DNA of 64,000 nucleotides, taken from NCBI GenBank assembly GCA_019096065.1, contig JAGUCH010000001.1, positions 4,960,001 to 5,024,000 of the forward strand, in the 5' to 3' direction. The notes under the pieces were generated by a model, which was not told the origin of the DNA, searched no databases, and worked only from the letters and a program-made list of their open reading frames with translations. Below, piece by piece: positions 10,844 through 21,000 of this stretch. Numbering within the stretch: position 1 is the stretch's first letter; each line of letters starts with the position of its first letter. Origin of the DNA: Paracyclopina nana (taxonomy: Eukaryota > Arthropoda > Copepoda > Cyclopoida > Cyclopettidae). A program made the translations under genes and the position numbers.

Positions 10844-12210
10844 ATGAGTCATTTCAAACGGTGCCTTTTGGTAGGAGTCATATTGATTGCCACACATTGT
10901 GCATCACAAGGTTTGGCCTTGATGTCTCTTTTGCCCAATATGTTGAATTATTATAGTGTATTGCGTTGCAGACAGTTGCAGCTCCTCTGAATTGGAGGAA
11001 ACAAATAAATCCACGCCAAAATGTGAGCCACGAGAAACAGTGGAATTTCTGCATGATTCTATCAACAGGAATGTTTGGTATGTTCCCGATCAAATACTGA
11101 TAAAAAAGTGCTCAGGCTCTTGTCAAGAGGGAAACTTGTACCATTCCTGCATTCCAGCACAGCAAACAGCAAAAAATTATCAGGTACTAGCTATAGTTTA
11201 GATTTTTTTCTGCATACCTTTACAGGCAATTCGACATACAAATTCAAGGTAGTAGTTCACCAGTATGGAGAAGTTGGAGGGCCAATTTGCCAAAACGTTC
11301 AAGTGTTTGAAGACGTTGAATGCAAATGTGGATGCAGAATCTCAGAAAATGACTGTCTTCCTAGCCAGGTATTAAGCGAAACATCTCTGTGGTTACTCAC
11401 TCAACCTCAGTAGCAGTGAAAGCTTTTTAGCAACAATTTCGCGCAACCATCTGAAGCAAGTTTATGATTAATCGGATTTTTAAGCGAGGGCAAGACAGAT
11501 TCAGTTCTAATTAGATTTTAATGATACATCGGTATTTGCCTGATTTTGTGCTTTCAGACTTTCAACCCTTCTCAATGTAGATGCGAGTGCAAAAATCAAA
11601 GTGCAAAACAAGCGTGCTTTGCAGAAAATATTTTACAAGGCCCTAACGGACCTCAAAAAGTATGGAGAGAAGAAACGTGCCAGTGCAGATGCCTCGAAGA
11701 ATTCAGAGAATGTTCCACAGGATATATCTACGATAGCTTGGACACGTGCAGGTAGGGTCTCCTTTCTTTTAAGAAGCAAGGTAGCATCATTGCTCTTTAA
11801 CTTATTTAGAACAAGAATGCAGGAAAGCCAAATATTGCTCCATCTGATTAATCAGCAATCACAATATATGCCAACTTTCGAAAAGTACTAAAACAATTAA
11901 AAATATTTATCTTATTTTTTCCAGCTGCGTTGCACAATACAGGCCAGCAAGTCACTCAGCTACAGTAATTCTTATGGTGGCCCTCGTCGTTTGCGTTGGG
12001 GCTATCGGATTTTTGCTCGTTAGGTGAGCATTCTATTTCTTTATTTTTCCATATTCATAAGCAGCCTTTCTTCTCAGGATCAGACGAATGAGGTTGGTCA
12101 TAGCTAAATCTGCGTACTCAAGAAGCCAAAGCCAGGCACCGAAATGCGAAGATGCCGCCAATCAGCAATTAATTGTAAATGTTGCGTCCGAAACCAACGT
12201 CCGCCAATAA
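10844..12210 (+). CDS. PDGF/VEGF-domain growth factor with C-terminal transmembrane segment
   Basis: Exons: 10844-10910, 10972-11183, 11226-11368, 11558-11751, 11925-12023, 12078-12210. Residues 1-22 are a signal peptide (CLLVGVILIATHCAS). The cystine-knot PDGF/VEGF domain follows: KCEPRETV, the KKCSGSC core, HSCIP, and the closing ECKCGC. Next comes a Cys-rich region with CRCEC and CQCRC, like the C-terminal part of VEGF-C/D. Exon 5 encodes a hydrophobic span (VILMVALVVCVGAIGFLLV) followed by RIRRMR and a short tail, which predicts a type I membrane protein. Such factors bind PVR/VEGFR receptor tyrosine kinases and guide cell migration, growth and haemocyte survival in arthropods. The exon lengths total 848 nt, one short of a whole frame: exon 2 and exon 3 do not join in phase. 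A missing A in the A-run at 11171-11176 would fix this, so I suspect a sequence error. Confidence 0.8.
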
Positions 12211-12757
12211 ATTATACAACGAAGCGTGAGAAAAAATCAGCCAAGTCTCATTGCGTCGTTCCTGCATTACGTGTCGACTAATCTGCTAAAAAAGTTCACT
12301 ATCATGAATAATTTCTGGCGAAAACCTAGTGTACATTTTCAAAGTATCGAATGAAGAAAGTTACAATATACGTATATGCGTTTCTTAAATGCATTAAATA
12401 TGAAGAATTGTTTGCATTAGGCGTGTGCACGATTAGCGCAGCCAGGTGAATTTTGCAAGCGCGATGGGAAAGCTATTTCGGAGAATTTGTGAGCACACGC
12501 GTTAAGATGCAAATTGTGATATTTGTCATTTTCTCTGCTGGTTGCGGTGAGACGGAGTAGAAATAGAAAGGCCTTTTGAAAAAGAGTATCAGCTTGTAGC
12601 AAACGCTACTCGCACCCAGTATATCACTATATTTTTTCATAGAAGGCTGTGAGCGCGCTCAGCACGCACGTCGCGAAAGAGTCCTTAACAACATTGTATC
12701 ACATGCGAAGCTTTCTAGTCCAAAACTCAGTGCAGCTTAAATAACAATCAAATTAGA

Positions 12758-14119
12758 ATGGCTAGTCCCCGAGATAAAGGTAAGCTAGCTACAATACGGT
12801 GCCTTGGCTGCAACTCTTCGTCCCTCAAAATCTTGAAGATACTATAATTTATCGATTCCATGTTTAAAAATAAATTATAACTCTAGCATAGCGCCAGCCA
12901 AAATGGATTTGTTTTCAAGCACCATGTCAATGAGGGATGTTCACGAATCAAATGAGCAAAATGTCGTCTACGGCAAAAGCAAATTTGGCATTGCTCATCG
13001 CATGGCGCATCCGTTTGGGATTCCGGACCGGAGCAAGGGTATTTTCAAAAAGCGGAGTACGTTGTGCGTGCTTCATGAATTTAATTTTTTACTTTTAGAC
13101 CAACTTTCTCTGAGCAATCCGGCATCGCGAAGCAACAGCTCCAATTCACTGTCACCATCGGCAAAATCGTCCTCTTCCATGGAGTCATTCCTCAATTTTC
13201 CTAGGTTAAGTCTAAGGCCTACAACTTTATCCAGACCATCAACTATTGCCACAAGAGCTACATCTCCGTTGCCTGAGTTGTTCCCACCAATTCCAGAAAG
13301 TGTCTCTGCTTTCGATAATCTAATCAGAGGGCCTTTGGCGACCTTCATGCGATTCTCAAGTGAGCGAAATTGAACTTGATAGTACCTTAATTAGGCAGAA
13401 CTTCAAGCGAACTATATCAGACGCATGACGTTCAAATGAACAACCTACACTCGCAAGAACGGAGAGCACTACGTGAGAACTGCTTTTTCATGTCCTATTT
13501 TCAGACGCTCTTGGACAAGATGTTCTAAGGCAGGCACAAATGGTCAAAAGCCTATTCGAACTCCAACGTGAATTCATTTTGATATCAACTGGATTCAGCT
13601 TCAACGATGGCGAATCGGGATCTACTCGCCACTTGACTACTCCTTTAGGAAGTGGACCAGCTCAAGCGGCGAAAATGCGCGAAATCAAAAACTTTGCTGC
13701 TCGACATGCCTACAGTCATCTTGCTCCCCATCTTCATTTTGTCGCTGATACCATAAGCGCTTTGGGATGGGTGGTCGCTGGTGACCGGCCAAGTAACTTT
13801 ATCCGAGAGTCCTATGACGGAGGAAAGCATCATGTTAAGCATATCCCAGGTATAAACAATTCAAGAATGATGTAACTAAAATATTCCTTGAATACCTATT
13901 CGGTTTTTTTCTATCAGCTGTCATTAGCTTTAACTCACTATCCATTTTAAAGGAATGGACTTAAAGAGCAACGCCATAAGCCCTCCAAATGCCATGACTG
14001 AGGCCCAAGTGAAAGTTCACACTGGTTGGGTAAATTCCTGGCAAAATTTGATTATAGACTTGGACGCCTATGTGAGGGATTATCACACTAGAGGACTCAA
14101 GTGGAAGAAAGGGAACTAG
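12758..14119 (+). CDS. CAP N-terminal-domain protein (adenylyl cyclase-associated protein, lacks C-terminal half)
   Basis: Exons: 12758-12779, 12892-13056, 13099-13359, 13505-13849, 13953-14119, in phase throughout, giving 319 residues. The first 100 or so residues are not conserved and include a Ser-rich stretch. From VSAFDNLIRGPLATFMRFS the protein matches the helical CAP-N domain: QMVKSLFELQREFIL, HLHFVADTISALGWV, then WVNSWQNLIIDLDAYVRDYH and GLKW. In full-length CAP this domain binds cofilin-actin and speeds actin turnover, and is followed by a proline-rich linker, WH2 and the C-terminal CARP domain. Here the frame stops six residues after GLKW, and no WH2 or CARP exon is visible before the next gene. 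So it is either an N-terminal-only paralogue, a truncated copy, or a gene whose 3' exons I cannot see. The bases at the stop (ACTAGTGAGG) contain a donor-like GTGAGG. Confidence 0.8.
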
Positions 14120-15265
14120 TGAGGCAACCTCTTCATCGAGTTCTGATACAACTGCGCGAAATTCTCCTTTATTCGTATTCTTGGCCTCCCCAATTGTTGC
14201 GATAGAACTACTTAAAATTAAGTTGATTTTCAAAAAAATACAGTAAATACACTCTTGGAAAAGACCACATCAAATTGACCACTTATCTGACTACTTTTTG
14301 ACAACTTTTTGCTTATCATTTAATGCCCTGTTCATCTACTCTACTTTTTCATAACTTACTTGTCCTACGTAACGAAGACAGTTGTCGTAGCTCCACGAAT
14401 TTCTATTAGCTGTAGTTGCTTGTAAGGACTGGTGTTATTTTAGCGATCCCTCTAGGATTGACGAAACAAATGCAACTTTGGAAAGAATCCACCTGAATGA
14501 TGTAACTTATAGAACGTGTTGGTCAGCCCTAGCAGGTCGGCTTTACTTTCTGTAAGACTCATCCTTACGCTAGGACAGACTAAAGCAAAAGAAGGTTGGA
14601 AGATTAGCCCTTGAACGAAGGAAAATCAAAATTAATTTAGTCAGCCCTAGCCAGCATGCGCATAACTTGACCAACACAATTTCCGGTTTTGTACTCTAAC
14701 GACTGGTCTTCCGCTGACTTAAGAAAAATTTTGTCGTTATAGAATACAGACAGTTATTTGTGAGACTGCTAAAGTTACGACTGAAATAGTCGTTGTAGAT
14801 GAACGGGGCTTACAAGTTGAAAACATTTAAAATAAGTTATATGATAATGCCTATTTTTGTAGCAATCCTTCTCGCAGCCAAAAAAGCCAATCATCCTCGC
14901 TTCAAGAGCATCTTTTCCCCCCATGCTGACTTGACTCAATTTTTTCACCCTCACCAATTTCCGGTTGTCCAGCCTCATTTCCATCACTGGATAAATTGCC
15001 ATGATTGCAATAAGAACATATTATTGGAAGTTGCGTGATTGCATGGATGAGGTTGTTATCTGTTCTTGTTTACTGACGAGGTTGCGATGTCTAAGTCTCT
15101 GTTGTGAATGGGAAATCAAGTCTGAGAGTGCCTGGATGCAACAACAATTTTAAGAATTGATCGGCTAAAAACCTACGCTTTCTTTCAAAATCAGGAACAT
15201 GAAAATTGAACCTTCTCCGAAACAGTTCATGGCGCCATTTGCTAGTTTATTTCACTCCAATTTTT
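14120..15265. other. intergenic region between CAP-N gene and secreted-protein genes
   Basis: The two flanking genes are convergent. The region holds a MITE (14324-14810) and, at 15049-15092, a fragment of the palindromic family seen intact at 32710-32856. AATAAA on the minus strand at 15246-15251 serves the secreted-protein gene A. I see no coding exon. Confidence 0.5.
14324..14810. mobile_element. MITE with TGCCCTGTTCATCTAC termini, copy 1
   Basis: The left end TGCCCTGTTCATCTAC and right end GTAGATGAACGGGGCT are inverted repeats. The flanks contain TTA on both sides. Subterminal blocks (GTTGTCGTAGCTCCAC; AGTTACGACTGAAATAGTCG) and the interior match a second copy at 18640-19098. There is no coding capacity. 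Confidence 0.75.
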
Positions 15266-16387
15266 TTAACAACTGCATGTCACAGAACTATCGGCACCGC
15301 AAGACAAATGGCATTGGGACAGATTCGTGAGGTCCCATGTGTCGATGTTCAAGCAATATCCACATGCCATTATAAGTCCTGGAGCAGTAGTGGGATCATT
15401 TTCGTTACTCTCATGGCTTTCATCACTGCCATGAGTGTGTCCATTTCCAGCCTAAAAGATTAGAATGATGCAAATAGTATGTTCCCCAAGACTAAGGCCT
15501 GGATCAGCTGGTCCTGATTGCAGCGCAATTTCGGTTATAATTTCAGCTGCTGTTTGTAATTGCGCTGCAATTTAAGTGGATCAGCTACTACAGATAATTG
15601 CAGCGCAATTTCGGCGAGCAAAGCAGCGGCGGAACTTTAAGAGTAAAGTCAACCAAACCTTTGCAATTTAAGTTGGCCTAATTTTGGGCCTTATTTGTCA
15701 TAACAGAGGCTGTTTTTGATAGTTTAAGCTCTTATGATCCCACTTTTGAAATTTTGTCTGTAAGTTTTACTTTAAACCCGCTACAGAAGTAATTTTTGCA
15801 CATAGGAAAAATTGGATTACAATTACCAGCTGATCGCTGTTATGTTGACAATTGCATCGCAATTACGGCGCTCAAAATTGCGGTGAAATAACCAGCTGAT
15901 CCAGGCCTAAGTTGACACGTTTCGCTAAATTCATCACGGCTCCTAAAATTACCTTTTCCAAGTAACCTTAGCAGACTTGTCTTTTCGAATTCGCTCGATT
16001 ATATTAAATGGCAACGTGCCTACGTTTGCACGAAAATGTGAGCTTACGGTGGTGCTAGTAGCTTATTTTCAATCAAGACGAAGACCAGATTCGAAAAATG
16101 AATATCAAAGCTGAACGAAAAAAGTCAGATTTTTTTACCCTGCAGTGGAAGTCCATTCTTTCCGCGTGTGACCTCAAAATGTTGGAAGATCTTGTGACCT
16201 CTTCATCAATTTCCTCTTTAGTTGGGCAGGATCCATTGTTAACCAGAATCTCATGATACTGGCTTCCTGGTGGACATGCCACGCCCTCAGGCAGATGGTT
16301 CAGGCAGATTTTGTGATCCACCATGTGTTCGGCCTCCAAAGATGAGACCATCAATGCAAAGCAGAAAACCAATTGAACACACTTCAT
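15266..16387 (-). CDS. small secreted ten-cysteine protein A (unknown family)
   Basis: Coding exons are 16139-16387 and 15266-15451 (both phase 0); an upstream untranslated exon ends at 16436. The product has 144 residues. It starts with a signal peptide (CVQLVFCFALMVSS). The mature N-terminal half has KICLNHLPEG, VACPPGSQYHEILV and NGSCPTKEEIDEE. An acidic His/Glu/Asn linker leads to a C-terminal half with MACGYC, QCHLSC and a final TCSC. All ten mature cysteines align with those of the neighbouring gene B, and the splice site falls at the same place (HCR/AGNG against SCK/AGNG). I chose the ATG directly after the acceptor at 16388-16390, as in gene B; an in-frame ATG further upstream lies in the intron. 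I do not recognise the family. The even cysteine count suggests a disulphide-rich extracellular protein. The intron carries a MITE. Confidence 0.75.
15496..15907. mobile_element. MITE with GGCCTGGATCAGCTGGT termini, in intron of secreted gene A
   Basis: GGCCTGGATCAGCTGGT (15496-15512) and ACCAGCTGATCCAGGCC (15891-15907) are perfect 17-bp inverted repeats. They are flanked by a TAA duplication (15493-15495, 15908-15910). The subterminal motif ATTGCAGCGCAATT recurs in both orientations. It has no reading frame. Confidence 0.85.
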
Positions 16388-16435
16388 CCTGGGGACAATT
16401 CTTATATTAGAATTCAAGATTAAAATGTTTTTTAC

Positions 16436-16500
16436 TTGATCTCGGTGTAGTGAAATAAGTGAATGAGGCTCTCACGATGAATCCCCCTTAAATAGGATGG
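16436..16500 (-). promoter_or_regulatory. core promoter and 5' untranslated exon of secreted gene A
   Basis: Read on the minus strand, CCTATTTAAGG (about 16487-16497) is a TATA-like box. It is followed after about 30 bases by a short exon that ends at 16436 with AA|GTAAAA, spliced to the acceptor before the ATG at 16387. The layout copies gene B exactly, which is the main support. Confidence 0.55.
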
Positions 16501-16798
16501 AAATATCACACAAATGTTAGGGAAAGCATCAAAGCATAATTGCATGATTGAAGATGCTTTTGTCAAGATAATGGAAAAATACAATGCAATGGAAGAAAAA
16601 GGAAAGCTTTTCATGTAGTGTAACCTTTCGACAGAACGCCTACTCAAATAAAAATCTCGCTTCCAATTTTGTTAGTGTATTAGGAGCTTCTTGAGTAACC
16701 CTCGTGAGTTACGAGAATCCAAAACCGTACTTTTCTCAAATTTCAAGGTAGGTAGTGGCAGAAAATCGTATTTTCTGATGTCTCGAAGGTACCTTGGA

Positions 16799-16804
16799 TT
16801 TATT
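16799..16804 (-). terminator. polyadenylation signal of secreted gene B
   Basis: AATAAA on the minus strand lies 30 bases past the stop of gene B. Gene A has the same hexamer at 15246-15251, 14 bases past its stop. Confidence 0.55.
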
Positions 16805-16834
16805 TCAACTTGTCATATAGTATATATAGTTCAG

Positions 16835-17342
16835 CTAGCATGCGCAGCTCACAGATTCATCTGGGTTGCAAGAGAGTTCACATTCAGCTAAAGCTGTAAC
16901 AGCCTTGGATCGTTTGTTGATGCAATACTCGCATGCCGTAAACAGTCCGGGTTCGGGAGTGGTTGCATCAACTTCAATGCTTCCACTTCCACTGCTTGCA
17001 CTTCCACTGCTTCCACTCTCACTGCTGCCATTTCCAGCCTAAAATGGAGCTTTCTTTGAGTTTGCCAGGAAAAATAAGAGATTGACTTACCTTGCACGAG
17101 AATCCTGATCCTGACTCCTCTGAGGATCTGGAGCTTCCTCCATTCATGAAGGATGCAGCAATTTCATCAGGAGTTGGACAAACTCCGGTGTCGACCAAAG
17201 TCTCATAAGATTGGGTTCCCTTGGGACATCCAGTGGGCAGTTGATACTTGCACACTTTGGAGCCTTTGGGAATTTTTTGCTTCTTAGCTTCAATGGCTGA
17301 AGCCAAGGCTACCAAAACAACGAGAGCAAGGGAGAGTTTCAT
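16835..17342 (-). CDS. small secreted ten-cysteine protein B, tandem paralogue of A
   Basis: Coding exons are 17091-17342 and 16835-17038, separated by a 52-bp intron (phase 0); a 5' untranslated exon ends at 17397. The product has 151 residues. The signal peptide (LSLALVVLVALASAIEA) is followed by basic KKQKIPKGSK, then KVCKYQLPTGCPKGTQSYE, VDTGVCPTPDEI and FSCK. A Ser/Gly repeat linker, longer than in gene A, precedes TACEYC, ECELSC and a terminal VSCAC. Cysteine order, signal peptide, splice position and promoter layout all match gene A about 0.4 kb further on, so the pair arose by tandem duplication. The function is unknown. The pattern is compatible with a secreted structural, immune or digestive-tract peptide, but nothing in the sequence decides between them. 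Confidence 0.82.
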
Positions 17343-17396
17343 TCTAAAAAGTACTCTGATGTGAACTATTCATCAATCAATTATTCTGAATCTTAC

Positions 17397-17453
17397 TTGG
17401 ATCACCGGCCTCAATAAAGTGAAGCAGTAGGAAAATTAGCTCCTATTTATATT
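17397..17453 (-). promoter_or_regulatory. core promoter and 5' untranslated exon of secreted gene B
   Basis: On the minus strand AATATAAATAGG (17442-17453) is a clear TATA box. About 25-30 bases further on, a short untranslated exon begins and ends at 17397 with CCAA|GTAAGA. It would splice to the acceptor just before the ATG at 17342. Confidence 0.65.
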
Positions 17454-18013
17454 GGGCTTGTTCTTCATGATTCTTTGTCACAACGCCACATGTTATAATG
17501 CATGAAAAAGCTTGTGATAGCATAATGATCATAATTGAGCTTACATGTGTTAGCATAAAAAAGGCGTACTTTCAAAAACGTTATATGTATTTTCAAGACT
17601 TACATCGCACTTTTTGCTGGTACCTAGTTTTTTTTATTAAGCGAAATGAATGGGATTGAAATCGACACAAATGTTTCTATGTTTGGTACCGTATAAGACA
17701 TATGATGGGTTTCCGTAGTTTTTTTTATTTTCATTGAACTCAAAATTCAGGTTTCATTGACTAACATAAAGCAAGGTGGACAATGTGTGAAAATGATGGA
17801 GAACTAATAAAAGGACAATTTCTTCAGACTAGGTTGGGTGACTTTTCTATCGGAAATTTCAACAGTTTGAGATCAGCATTTCACTTATCAGATGATTAAA
17901 TACACCTCACAAACATAAATATATATGTATCTAACCTATATAGGTGTGAATTTACCAAGTACGCAATGAACCGACGTTCAAAGTGCACTCACTTTTTGCA
18001 AAAAGTGACTAGC
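17454..18013. other. intergenic region between secreted gene B and glass
   Basis: About 0.56 kb of AT-rich sequence. It should contain the 3' untranslated region of glass (minus strand) and the upstream region of gene B. I see no further gene or repeat. Confidence 0.5.
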
Positions 18014-21000
18014 TCAGCAGATTTGATTTTGGTGGTGCTGCTCATGTATCCTCATGTGCCTATTAAGGTTGCCTGATTGTGAGAAGCGCAATTGGCAAAG
18101 CTTGCACTGGTATGGCTTCTCACCGCTGTGTATGCGCAGATGTTTTGTCAGTGTGCTCGAATCCGAAAATGCCTTTCGACATTGTCGACACCTGCAATAC
18201 GAAGAATAAATATTCATAAATAATATTCCTAGTCAAGGACGCTTGTGAAAAAGACAGAAAAAACTTATACAAGCGTTTGCGGCACAAATGACGAAAAAAT
18301 ATGCTGCCCATGGTCTAATTTTCGAGCAATTTGAATTTTCGCGCGCAACTCCTGTTCAATTTGGCCAAATCCTCATCACTCTCGTCAGGTCCTGCTACTG
18401 GACTGGAAACTGTATACTTTTGTCATGATGAAAAAGTGAAAAACGATCTCCTGGCAAATGAGCTTGTACAAGGTGGGAAGATGACATTTAAAAAAATCAT
18501 TCATATAGTGACTCGCGTCACCAGTTCCTTCTTCAAAGATGTGGGCTGCACACACTTGTGTTTATAGCTGAGTGCTTTCTTTGTTTGCATTGAAAATGTC
18601 TTTTATTAGATGAATACAGCTCAAGCTGCTTCGAATTAATGCCCTGTTCATCTACTCTACTTTTTCGTGTATTACTTCTTGTATTACCCTACGAAAAAAG
18701 TTGTCGTAGCTCCACTAATTTCTATAAGCTGTCGTAGTTATTAAGAGCTGTTGTTATGTTATTGATGCTTCTAGCATTGACAAAACTAATGCAACTTTGG
18801 AAAGAATCCCCTTAATGATAAACCTAGCAGAATGTTTTAGTCGGGCCTAGCAGGCGGGCTTTACTTGCTGCATTCTTACGTTAGGACAGACAAAAACAAC
18901 GTAAGTTTCGAAGGTTAGCCATAGAACAAAGGCAAAACAAAGTTAATTTAGTCAAACCTAGCTAGCAAGCGCTTAACTTGACCAACTCGCTTACCCAATT
19001 CGTACGCTAACGACTGACTGGTCTTACGCTGACCTAAGGCAATTTTAGCAAGACTCCTGAAGTTACGACTGAAATAGTCGTTGCAGATGAACAGGGCATA
19101 AGTATGCTTACTTGTATGGCCTTTCCCCATTGTGTGTCCTCATGTGAGTGGTGACTGAGGAGGATTGTGAGAATCTGCGGTTACAAATGTTGCAGTGGAA
19201 TGGTTTTTCACCGCTGTGTGTTCTGCAATGGGCGGTCAAGTTTGCGGCCTGCGAAAAGGATTTGTTGCACTCGTAGCACCTGTAAGGCCTTTCGCCTGAG
19301 TGGGTCCTCATGTGAGTCTTCAGAGTGCTGGGACGAGCGTAACTGTAATGAAAAATATCGATTTTCCTCAGCTATAAAAGATAGACGTTGAAATGTCCCA
19401 GATTCACGAAAAAAAGAGAGGAAAGAGAAAAATTTTTGCAAAGGGCTTACGTTTTCCCACACACGTTGCAGACATTTTTAGTTGTGTCTGTGCTCGAGTC
19501 TGGGCTCGTTTGATGCATCATATGAATGAAACCCATATCATCTGCCGACATTCGAGGGCTCCCGTGCAGATCCATATCTCTAAAGAAGAGGAGAAAATCC
19601 ATAATTGCCAGAATGTCGGAAGAATAGACTGAACTATTTACTGATCAGATGAAGATCGGGAAGGGCTTTTGACTTGGTCTGTGCGAAAATTGAAGCTAAT
19701 CCGGGATGAATCAAAGATCATTCCACTGCTGCTGCTGTTCTTCAAGTAGTCAGCTGACGACGAACCATGGGTTACGTACCCTGCCGACTCCCCGCCGTTG
19801 CCGCCGCCGTTGTTGTTGTAGTAGTGGCCATAATTTTGCTGATATCCAAATCCTCCATTTTGGAAGTTGTGTGAGCTGCTGTCTTCATTGCAGCCGATGG
19901 GAGAGGGAATGGGCAAATGAGAGGCTTGACTTAGATCTGTCGGGTTTTCGAGCGCTTGTGGCGAATTTGGCCAACCGTTCTAAAAAAGCCACATTATTTC
20001 ACTTGAGGCCAACTTGAACGCAGGCATATTAAGAAAAGCTTACCGCTTGATGGTAATCGTGGTTTAACCCGTATGCCAAATGAGTGGGTGACAGGCCCAT
20101 GGCAGCAGCTGCAGCTGAAACTGCTGTAGGTGATAAAAAGCCAGACTGATTGGAATCGTGCCACGTTGAGGTAAATGCAGCGCCGCCATTTCCGCCGACG
20201 AGACCTCCATTCGCGCTGTTTCCGCTTTCCTGAGGCTCCAAAAAAGCGTGGCCGTGGTCATACTCGAGTTGATTTTGCTGTTGAGGATGGTGAAAGTCAT
20301 GATCATATACCCGTGGTGAGCTAGAGGGCGATGCCTATAAAAATGAGATTGGAAAAAACTTAGTTCTTGAAAAAAGCGTGTAGCTCACCTTAATTTTTTT
20401 CAATGACGCATTACGGTTGTCAGCTGACTGCAAATACCACTGCTGAATGTTATTATGATGTGGGTAATCTGAATTTCTGAGCATCGAGGGCAAAGATGGG
20501 TGCATCTCTTTGGTATTTTCAGGTCTGATCCGAATTTCAAAAGTAAAGTTAGAATACTAGAATTGAAGCCATAGCAAATGTGCCGTGACTCACCGTAAGG
20601 TTGAGTTCACTAGAAAACTGTCCAATTGATCGATTGTTGAGATTGACAATTCTTGCAAATCCTGCTGATTGCTTTCCTCCCCTTCTGCTGCTTCCCTGTT
20701 TGTTATTTCAGTTGGATTTTCTGATGATGCTGTTGATGTTTGCAAATTAAAATTCGCCTCGAATTCGCTCCCTGGTGGCAGATCTGACGTTGGGCAAGGC
20801 AACAAAAATTCTGCCAAGTCCTGGTGCACACTGGATAAGGTGAAACAACTGCCTGCAACCAGAGCATATTAAATATTGCTCGGAAAACACGGTTTTATTA
20901 AGAGCTGCCCAAAAATAGAAGCCATCGGCGACCGTTTCCCCTGCTGTTTAATGTTAGTTTCTTCTTAAATAAAACATCTCATTATTTTTGAATTTAAATG

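Noticed and set aside
11075..11413. 112-codon open frame across exons 2-3 of the growth factor gene
   Set aside because: It joins the wrong frame of exon 2 to the right frame of exon 3 through the intron; it is a shadow, though it does show where the one-base frame problem lies.
14799..15038. Open frame beginning MNGAYKLKTFK
   Set aside because: It starts inside the terminal repeat of a MITE and has no splice or family support.
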